Source of the DNA: Massilia sp. Root351
GTDB lineage: Bacteria; Pseudomonadota; Gammaproteobacteria; Burkholderiales; Burkholderiaceae_D
NCBI RefSeq assembly: GCF_001425045.1
Contig: NZ_LMDJ01000012.1
Coordinates: 422,141 to 486,140 of the forward strand
Reading direction: 5' to 3'
DNA: 64,000 nt
The notes under the pieces were generated by a model, which worked only from the letters and a program-made list of their open reading frames with translations, did not search any database and had not been told where the DNA came from. Below, one piece after another: positions 58,287-64,000 of the stretch (the stretch's first letter is position 1; each line of letters begins with the position of its first letter). The translations under genes and the position numbers were made by a program.

Positions 58287-60163
58287 GCCGGCCTCAGGAA
58301 GTTGGGCGCGCTGCGGCCGTAGAATTTGTTCACGTCGGCCGCGCCGGTTTCGCTCTTGTCCGACAAGGTGGCCGCGACCAGCAGGCATTTCAGGTACAGG
58401 CGCTCGTCCTCCAGCAGCACGCGCCGCGCCAGCGATGCGTCCTCGCCCTCACCTTCCAGCTGCGCCAGCACCCGTTCCACGCACGCACGCACACGCCCAT
58501 GCAGCGCGGATGGCTCCACCTTGAGCGCCTGCGCATAGCGTTCCGCCAGCACGGCGATATTCAGCTGCAGCGTGATGGTGATGAACATCTGCGCCAGCGG
58601 CAGCGCGTCGGCCACGGCGATGCGCTGGTCCTGCAGGTCCGCCACGTGCGCGGCCAGCTGCGGCCAGCGCCGCGCCAGTGCGCCGGTGTGGATGCGGGCC
58701 GCGTCGTTGTCCTTCAGCAGCAGGCGCAGGCGCGGCCAGCCCTGCCGCTGCCCCAGCACCAGCACCGAGTTCTGCTGGTTGGACTCCAGCGCCACGCCAT
58801 AGCGCAGCCACAGCGTCAGATGCAGGCCCAGGGTCAGGTCCAGGTAGTCGTCGAAGAACGCCGTCAGCTCGCCGTCGTAATAGCGCTGGGCCAGCTCCTG
58901 CGCCACGATGCCGCCGTGCGGCGCGGTGGCCGTGAGCGCAGCGACCGACACCACCGAGCAGCCTTGCAGCGCCGCGTCCGGATAGCGCCGCAGTATGTAG
59001 CCGAGGAACATGCGGTGGTCCGCGTGCGCGCCCGCCTGTTCGCCGGTGAGCAGCAGGCGCTGCGCGTAAGCCGGCTCGCGCGCGGCAATGGCGCCCAGCA
59101 GGGTCTGGATACTGTGGCCGTCGCGGATGGTGCTGGGCTTGATGGTGCGGATGTTGCGGGCGCCCAGCGTGCGTATCGTCAGCGGCACTTTCAGGTGCCA
59201 CTCGGGCGCGTCCAGCAGCACCACGGTGCGCACCGACAGCGTGGGCGCCACCGACAGCCAGGGCTGCGGCGCGGCGATGGCCCGCCCGGCCAGGCCGCAG
59301 CCTTCCAGCATGGCGTCCAGCTGCGCGCCCCACACAAAGGGATGGACCGGCAGCAGCACATGGCTGTCCGCCAGCGCCGGCGCCAGGCCGACGTCGGCGA
59401 AACCCGGCCACGCGGCCGGCCAGCCGCCGTCCGGCGCGGCAGGAGCGTCCGGCAAGCGCGCCGGCGCCGCCCCGCCTTCGGCGAACACCAGCTCGCGCGG
59501 CAACGCCAGCCAGCGCAGCTGGAATGGCCGCTGGCATTCCGGTCCGTAGGCTTCCAGCGCGGCGCGGTCGAAGCCCAGCTTGGCGCGCGCGGTAGGATAC
59601 AGCGGGTGGTCGTGGAACGCCGCCACCCGGTCGTAGTGCAGCAGGGAGGCGCTCCAGTCCAGATCCTGCGCGGCCGCCGCGTCCATGCGCAGCGCGCCGA
59701 ACCAGCGTTCGCGCTCGGTGTCCGCGATGCGGCGGTGCTCCACCGCCAGGCTGCACTCGGCCGCGAACGAGGAGAACAGCGCCTGCGCCTGCGGCGCCAG
59801 GCCGCGCGCAAAGCAATCGAGGATCTGGTCCAGCGTCAGCAGCTCGGTGTAACGCACGCCCTCCTGCCACAGCAGGGGCGCGGCGGTGCTGCGCCACTGC
59901 TGCATGAAATGCGCCGGCTGCACCGGTATCCACAACACGCCGCCCTGCAAATGGGGCAGCCGCAGCCACTGGGCGCCGCTGGGACGGCTCCACGCGCCGG
60001 GATAGCCGGCCAGCTGCTCCGCGCCGGCCAGCGTGGCCTGGCTGACGCAGCCGCGCACATCCTCGCGCAGCAAGGCATCGAGCACGCGCTGGCGGATATA
60101 GCTGTCCTCCGCCCGCATGTTGACGGCCGCGCTCAGCGCGCGCAAGGCGCTGCCGCGCCTCAC
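58283..60163 (-). CDS. pvsB: NIS siderophore synthetase, PvsB type
   Basis: 626 residues of the IucA/IucC family: LLPVHPFVWGAQL, RTIKPSTIRDGHSIQTLL, HGGIVAQELAQRYY, LESNQQNSVLVLG, LLLKDNDAARIH. GTG 60163 was chosen as start: it overlaps the ATP-grasp stop (GTGA) and has GGGAG eight bases upstream. ATG 60118 is the alternative. Together with PvsD it should link the two halves of the citrate-based siderophore. Confidence 0.83.
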   Translation of the reverse strand: MRRGSALRALSAAVNMRAEDSYIRQRVLDALLREDVRGCVSQATLAGAEQLAGYPGAWSRPSGAQWLRLPHLQGGVLWIPVQPAHFMQQWRSTAAPLLWQEGVRYTELLTLDQILDCFARGLAPQAQALFSSFAAECSLAVEHRRIADTERERWFGALRMDAAAAQDLDWSASLLHYDRVAAFHDHPLYPTARAKLGFDRAALEAYGPECQRPFQLRWLALPRELVFAEGGAAPARLPDAPAAPDGGWPAAWPGFADVGLAPALADSHVLLPVHPFVWGAQLDAMLEGCGLAGRAIAAPQPWLSVAPTLSVRTVVLLDAPEWHLKVPLTIRTLGARNIRTIKPSTIRDGHSIQTLLGAIAAREPAYAQRLLLTGEQAGAHADHRMFLGYILRRYPDAALQGCSVVSVAALTATAPHGGIVAQELAQRYYDGELTAFFDDYLDLTLGLHLTLWLRYGVALESNQQNSVLVLGQRQGWPRLRLLLKDNDAARIHTGALARRWPQLAAHVADLQDQRIAVADALPLAQMFITITLQLNIAVLAERYAQALKVEPSALHGRVRACVERVLAQLEGEGEDASLARRVLLEDERLYLKCLLVAATLSDKSETGAADVNKFYGRSAPNFLRPA

Positions 60164-61368
60164 GCTGCAATCTCCCACACCAGGCCGGCGCTGACGCGGT
60201 CCATGGCCAGCGCCAGGCTGTGCGCGTCGCGGCCGGTGCCGCGCAGCACGCCGAGGTAGTCCTTGTTGGAGTTGCTGAGCCGGATCTGCTCGCCCTGCTC
60301 GCGCAGCGGCTGGTAATGCCACTGCACGCCGTCGCCGCCGGCGCCGAAGGCGGACGGCGACGCGGCCAGCCGGCCTTCCTCGGCAGCGGTGAAGTAGCGT
60401 ATCAGCGCGGCGTTCTGCGCCGGCTTCAGGTCCGGCAGCGGCTGGCCCAGGTAGAGCCGCAGCACGGTCTCGAACAGCGGGATGTGCAATGTGTCCTGCA
60501 ACAGGAACTCGCGGTAGTCGCCGATGTTGCGGTAGTTGATCTCGATCAGGCGCGGCCCGGTGGCGCTGAGCACGAACTCGGTGTGGCAGGCGCCGAAGCC
60601 GATGCCGAAGCGCTCTATCATGCGCACCACCTGCGCTTCCTGCTGCGCCGTCAGGCCGGTGCCCCAGCGCGCTTCCAGCTCCACGAAGTACGGCGGCGGC
60701 GACAGGCTGACCTGGAAGCCGCCCAGCACGCACAGGCGCTCGCCGTCGCCCAGCGTCTCCAATGTATACAGCGGGCCGGGGATGTATTCCTCCAGCAGCA
60801 GCGGCGCGCCCGCTTGCGACTGCCAGATGGCGGCGCATTGTTCGCGCAGTTCGTCCTCGGTGGCGGCCAGCGTCACCTGCTGGCTGGCCACGCCTTCGCG
60901 CGGCTTGACGATGCACGGATAGAGCACCTCGTCCACCAGCCGGTCCAGGTCGTCCTGGCTGCAGGCCAGGCCGAACCACAGCGGGTCGAGCCCTTCCGCC
61001 TTCAGGTGCTCGCGCATTTGCGCCTTGTTCTTGGCGCGGTAGGTCACGTGCCAGTCCTTGTGCGGCAAGCCGAAGTAGTCGGCCGCGACGGCGGTGCTGG
61101 TTTGCAGGTGGTCGCTATTCGAGAACAGCGCGGCCGGCGCGGCGGCACGCGCGCTGAGCACGTCGATCACGGCCAGCGGGTTGAACACGTCGCAGGCGAC
61201 GATCTCGGCCGGGTAGGCGGGCAAGCCGGCCTGGTTGAAATGCTTGCGGTGGGCGTCCGCATGGTCGCTCAGCAGCACCACGTTCAGGCCCAGGGCCCTG
61301 GCTGCGGGCAGGAAGCCCAGGTTGACGGAATCGGTAGGCACGTGGGCCAGGATGATCAAGTCTTGCAT
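60160..61368 (-). CDS. pvsA: ATP-grasp ligase, PvsA type
   Basis: 402 residues. ATP-grasp features: CIVKPREGVASQQV (nucleotide-binding Lys), LLLEEYIPGPLYTL, and the metal-binding end RLIEINYRNIGDY. In vibrioferrin biosynthesis PvsA joins alanine to the growing chain. ATG 61368 has GAGGAA six bases upstream; ATG 61380 is possible. First gene of the operon, reading from a Fur-controlled-looking promoter shared with the TonB receptor. Confidence 0.83.
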   Translation of the reverse strand: MQDLIILAHVPTDSVNLGFLPAARALGLNVVLLSDHADAHRKHFNQAGLPAYPAEIVACDVFNPLAVIDVLSARAAAPAALFSNSDHLQTSTAVAADYFGLPHKDWHVTYRAKNKAQMREHLKAEGLDPLWFGLACSQDDLDRLVDEVLYPCIVKPREGVASQQVTLAATEDELREQCAAIWQSQAGAPLLLEEYIPGPLYTLETLGDGERLCVLGGFQVSLSPPPYFVELEARWGTGLTAQQEAQVVRMIERFGIGFGACHTEFVLSATGPRLIEINYRNIGDYREFLLQDTLHIPLFETVLRLYLGQPLPDLKPAQNAALIRYFTAAEEGRLAASPSAFGAGGDGVQWHYQPLREQGEQIRLSNSNKDYLGVLRGTGRDAHSLALAMDRVSAGLVWEIAA

Positions 61369-61441
61369 CGTGTTCCTCATTCTGTGGAGACGGATGACTT
61401 GCTTGCTTCCGCGGGCGGGAAGTGGCTGGCTTGGAGCAGCG

Positions 61442-61470
61442 ATAATACTGTGAATGCGAATCATTATCAA
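61442..61470 (-). promoter_or_regulatory. operon promoter with Fur-box-like sequence
   Basis: On the minus strand TTGATA (61470-61465), a 17-bp spacer and TATTAT (61447-61442) form a near-consensus sigma70 promoter for the pvsA-like operon. A sequence matching the classical 19-bp Fur box at 15 of 19 positions (61450-61468, ending AATCATTATC) covers the spacer and the -35. Iron repression by Fur is expected. Confidence 0.75.
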
Positions 61471-61477
61471 TTAAAAG

Positions 61478-61522
61478 TTGTTTTTATTTATAGATTGCAA
61501 TATGATATTGAGAATCATTTGC
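61478..61522 (+). promoter_or_regulatory. receptor promoter with Fur-box-like sequence
   Basis: TTGTTT (61478-61483), 17-bp spacer, TATGAT (61501-61506). A second 15-of-19 Fur-box match, GATATTGAGAATCATTTGC, spans 61504-61522, covering the -10 end and the start site. The leader to ATG 61611 is about 98 nt. Confidence 0.7.
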
Positions 61523-61610
61523 ATCTAATTTGTATTTAGCCAGCCGCCGCCAGCCGAATCGTCGAATCCATCATCCAATCCAACATCCATTCCGTTCTCG
61601 AGGACTCCGC

Positions 61611-63722
61611 ATGGCACTGAAGAAAACCCCGCTGGCGCTGCTGCTGGCACTGAGCTTCCCCGCCCTTACCCACGCCCAGGTCGACGCCGCCAGCGGCGCC
61701 GCCGATGGCGTGATGCCCACCGTGACCGTGGTGGGCGCCGCCGATGCGGAAGGCTATAACCCGGTCAAGTCGTCCAGCGCCACCAAGACCGACGCGCCGC
61801 TGCGCGACATTCCGCAAACCGTGAACGTGATTCCGCAAACGCTGCTGCGCGACCAAGGCGTGCGTTCGCTGAATGACGCGCTCAAGGCCGTGCCGGGCGT
61901 GGGCATGTCGCACGGCGACGGCCAGCGCGACCAGGTCACCATCCGCGGCTTCTCCGCCATCGCCGACCAGTTCATCGACGGCATGCGCGACGATGCGCTC
62001 TACTTCCGCGACCTGTCCAACATCGAGCAGCTGGAAGTGGTGAAAGGCCCGGCCGCAGTGCTGTACGGCCGCGGCTCGTCCGGCGGCCTGATCAACCGGG
62101 TGACCAAGAAGCCGGGCGTGGACATCAGCGAAGTGGCGCTGCAGGTGGGCAGCTGGGCGCAGAAGCGCGGCGAGTTCGACCTGGGACGCAACCTGGCCGA
62201 CAGCGGCGTGGCCTTCCGCGTCACCGGCGCGGTGGAAGACGCCGATAGCTACCGCGACCAGCAGTTCCTGGAACGCCAGGCGCTGGCGCCGTCGGTGCAG
62301 TTCAAGCTGGGCGCCGCCACCACCCTGCTGCTGCAGGCCGAGTACCTGCACGACAAGCGCGTGACCGACTTCGGCATTCCTTCCTACCAGGGCCGGGTGG
62401 TCGACGTGGCGCCGGGCACCTACTACGGCGCCGCCAACGCCAGGGACAACGACTTCAGCGACGCGCGCGTGAAAGCGGCCGGCGTCGTGCTGGAGCATGC
62501 CTTCAGCGGCACGCTCAAGCTGCGCAACGCCTTCCGCTACTACGACTACACGCTGAACCGCAACAACACCCTGGTGGGCTCGGTCAACGAAGCGGCCAGG
62601 ACCGCCTCGCTCACGCGCGGCAATGTGTTCCGCGCCGAAGACGGCTACTTCAACCAGACCGAGCTGGTTCAAAAGGCCGAACTGGCCGGCATGCAGCACC
62701 AGATCCTGTACGGCGTGGAATTCGGCCAGCAGGACAAGGAAGTGCTGAACCGCTCGCAGGCCAACGTGGCCACTGTGTCGCTGTTCAACCCGGTGTCGCC
62801 GGCCGTGCCCTTTACCGCCGGCGGCGCGCCGAGCGCCAACAACCTGTCCAGGTTCGACGTGAGCAGCGGCTACGTGCAGGACCAGCTGGCCCTGTCCGCC
62901 AACTGGAAGGCCCTGGCCGGCGTGCGCTACGACCGCTTCGAACAGAAGACCATCGAGCGCCGCGTGAACCAGCCCAACCTGGCGCGCACCGACAGCACCT
63001 GGAGCCCGCGCGCCGGCCTGGTGTACCAGCCGGATGCGCAGCAGTCCTACTACGCGTCGTTCAGCAAGTCCTACCAGCCTTCCGGCGAAACGTTTGCGCT
63101 GGCCGCCAACAACGCCGACATGGCGCCGGAGCAGACCCAGAACAAGGAACTGGGCGCCAAGTTCGACCTGCTGGGCGGCCGCGCGTCGCTGACCGCCGCC
63201 GTGTTCCGCCTGCAGCGCGACCACATCAAGGCTACCGACCCGGCCACGAACAAGATCATCCCGATGGGCACGCAGCGCACCGATGGCCTGGAACTGACGT
63301 TCGCGGGCGACCTGGGCCAGGGTTGGCAGGCCTGGTCCGGCTACTCCTGGCTGGACGCCACCATGATCGCGTCCATCGCCAAGGATGACGGCCAGTTCGT
63401 GCAAGGCAAGCGCGCCACGCTCACGCCGCGCCACAGCCTGAACGTCTGGCTGAGCAAGGCCTTCAACAGCCACTGGGGCGCGGGCGCGGGCCTGAACTAT
63501 GTGGGGGAACGCTTTGCCAATCCGGGCAATACGGTGGCGCTGGCAGGTTTCACCACGGTGGACGCCATGGCCTACTACCGCGCCAGGGCGGTGGAAGTGC
63601 AGCTGAACGTGATGAATTTGCTGGACCGCGACTACATCGTGGCCGGCCACGGCTCCAGCAAGTTCCTCAGCCTGCCCGGCGCGCCGCGCTCGGCGCAGCT
63701 GACGCTGCGCTACAGGTTCTAA
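61611..63722 (+). CDS. TonB-dependent siderophore receptor
   Basis: 703 residues. Signal peptide ends THA-QVD. TonB-box-like MPTVTVVGAA, plug domain with LRDIPQTVNVIPQTLL, GMSHGDGQRDQVTIRGFSA, LEVVKGPAAVLYGRGSSGG, then a 22-strand barrel whose last strand is LTLRYRF with C-terminal Phe. It belongs to the FhuA/FiuA-like siderophore receptors, and the divergent vibrioferrin-type operon makes ferric vibrioferrin the likely ligand (PvuA role). GAGGA precedes ATG 61611. Confidence 0.92.
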   Translation: MALKKTPLALLLALSFPALTHAQVDAASGAADGVMPTVTVVGAADAEGYNPVKSSSATKTDAPLRDIPQTVNVIPQTLLRDQGVRSLNDALKAVPGVGMSHGDGQRDQVTIRGFSAIADQFIDGMRDDALYFRDLSNIEQLEVVKGPAAVLYGRGSSGGLINRVTKKPGVDISEVALQVGSWAQKRGEFDLGRNLADSGVAFRVTGAVEDADSYRDQQFLERQALAPSVQFKLGAATTLLLQAEYLHDKRVTDFGIPSYQGRVVDVAPGTYYGAANARDNDFSDARVKAAGVVLEHAFSGTLKLRNAFRYYDYTLNRNNTLVGSVNEAARTASLTRGNVFRAEDGYFNQTELVQKAELAGMQHQILYGVEFGQQDKEVLNRSQANVATVSLFNPVSPAVPFTAGGAPSANNLSRFDVSSGYVQDQLALSANWKALAGVRYDRFEQKTIERRVNQPNLARTDSTWSPRAGLVYQPDAQQSYYASFSKSYQPSGETFALAANNADMAPEQTQNKELGAKFDLLGGRASLTAAVFRLQRDHIKATDPATNKIIPMGTQRTDGLELTFAGDLGQGWQAWSGYSWLDATMIASIAKDDGQFVQGKRATLTPRHSLNVWLSKAFNSHWGAGAGLNYVGERFANPGNTVALAGFTTVDAMAYYRARAVEVQLNVMNLLDRDYIVAGHGSSKFLSLPGAPRSAQLTLRYRF

Positions 63723-63728
63723 GCCGGG

Positions 63729-64000
63729 CTACGCCGCTGCGGGCCGGGTCGATTCCCACACGTCGCCGTTGCGGCAGAACACTTCGCTGCTGGCCAGTTC
63801 AAAACTGGCCAGCGCTTCCTGCCAGCTGTAGCGCTCGACCGTCAGCCGCCCGGTCTCCACGCGGATGGCGTTGAACGAGTTTTCCTCGCCGCGCTTGCGG
63901 GTCGAGGTGGCCGTGCCGGCCTGCACCACCAGCGCCGCGTAGCCGGCGATCTTGTAGCGCCGCGAGCTGTTGGCCGCGTGGCTGGAATGCAGGTGGCCGG
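63729..64000 (-). CDS. metallophosphoesterase, C-terminal part (5' end outside window)
   Basis: About 90 residues are visible and the frame is open to the window edge. It begins with GHLHSSHAAN, the last metal-binding motif (GHxH) of calcineurin-like phosphoesterases, then YAALVVQAGTATSTRKRGEE and NSFNAIRVETGRL, the C-terminal signature of bacterial members of that family. Substrate unknown. It converges on the receptor gene with 6 bp between stops. Confidence 0.8.
   Translation of the reverse strand, partial: GHLHSSHAANSSRRYKIAGYAALVVQAGTATSTRKRGEENSFNAIRVETGRLTVERYSWQEALASFELASSEVFCRNGDVWESTRPAAA

Noticed and set aside
53215..61368. Staphyloferrin B cluster
   Set aside because: The aldolase and NIS genes would fit, but the sbnA/sbnB genes for diaminopropionate are absent, and the ATP-grasp gene with the A-B-C-D-E order matches vibrioferrin better.

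Overview
The window reads as a chromosomal segment of a GC-rich, free-living Gram-negative betaproteobacterium. I favour an Oxalobacteraceae member (Massilia, Duganella or Janthinobacterium type). The reasons are a trimeric-porin-type porin ending in Phe, an OmpA with a Pro/Ala hinge, dense cyclic-di-GMP signalling, and many DUF883, DUF4398, BON and glycine-zipper envelope genes. Genus is inference. I saw no rRNA, tRNA, CRISPR array, transposase or prophage. 63 protein genes are called; the first and last are cut by the window ends.

Layout. 0-3 kb: C-terminal part of an SDR-type reductase and a membrane-anchored tandem nitroreductase (SagB/ThcOx type). 3-8.7 kb: a periplasmic solute-binding protein, a three-receiver GGDEF-EAL protein and a PAS histidine kinase. 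8.8-12 kb: a translationally coupled set of Tat-signal subunit, GMC oxidoreductase and membrane-anchored hydrolase. 12-19.9 kb: housekeeping and orphan genes (trmJ, suhB, rhlE, hyi, UspA, two orphan genes). 20.2-28.7 kb: a six-gene signalling operon (LOV-like PAS/GGNEF/EAL/REC, orphan, HDOD, kinase, REC-HD, REC) facing a second kinase of the same type. 28.7-35.5 kb: MtfA-like peptidase, OmpA, YihY, AI-2E-type permease and small genes. 35.5-46.3 kb: many small lipoproteins and membrane proteins, with a Crp/Fnr-type regulator. 46.3-53.2 kb: class IV aminotransferase, porin, CoA-transferase, Gcr-family membrane protein and phospholipase-D lipoprotein. 53.2-63.7 kb: a vibrioferrin-type siderophore operon in pvsA-B-C-D-E order plus an HpcH/HpaI aldolase gene, divergent from a TonB receptor. 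63.7-64 kb: end of a metallophosphoesterase gene.

Most interesting result. Between 30.5 and 44.8 kb nine intergenic sites fit the palindrome GT(A/G)CG-N4-CG(C/T/A)AC. Each has a -10-like hexamer starting exactly 29.5 bp from the palindrome centre, which puts the centre near -41.5. That is the geometry of a class II Crp/Fnr activator site. Two of the nine sites have such a hexamer on both sides, between divergent genes. Together the sites front eleven transcription units: OmpA, glycine-zipper, BON, DUF4398, AsmA and lmo0937-type envelope genes, a winged-helix gene, and the Crp/Fnr-type gene itself. I infer an autoregulated envelope-stress regulon run by that regulator; its signal is unknown.

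Other links. The siderophore operon and its receptor share a 243-bp divergent region with two Fur-box-like sequences placed on two well-spaced sigma70-type promoters. The two signalling loci share receivers with a KPW signature, which suggests common partners. Two dispersed inverted repeats with a GGGGTCAGGGTTAAT core lie 33 kb apart at gene ends.
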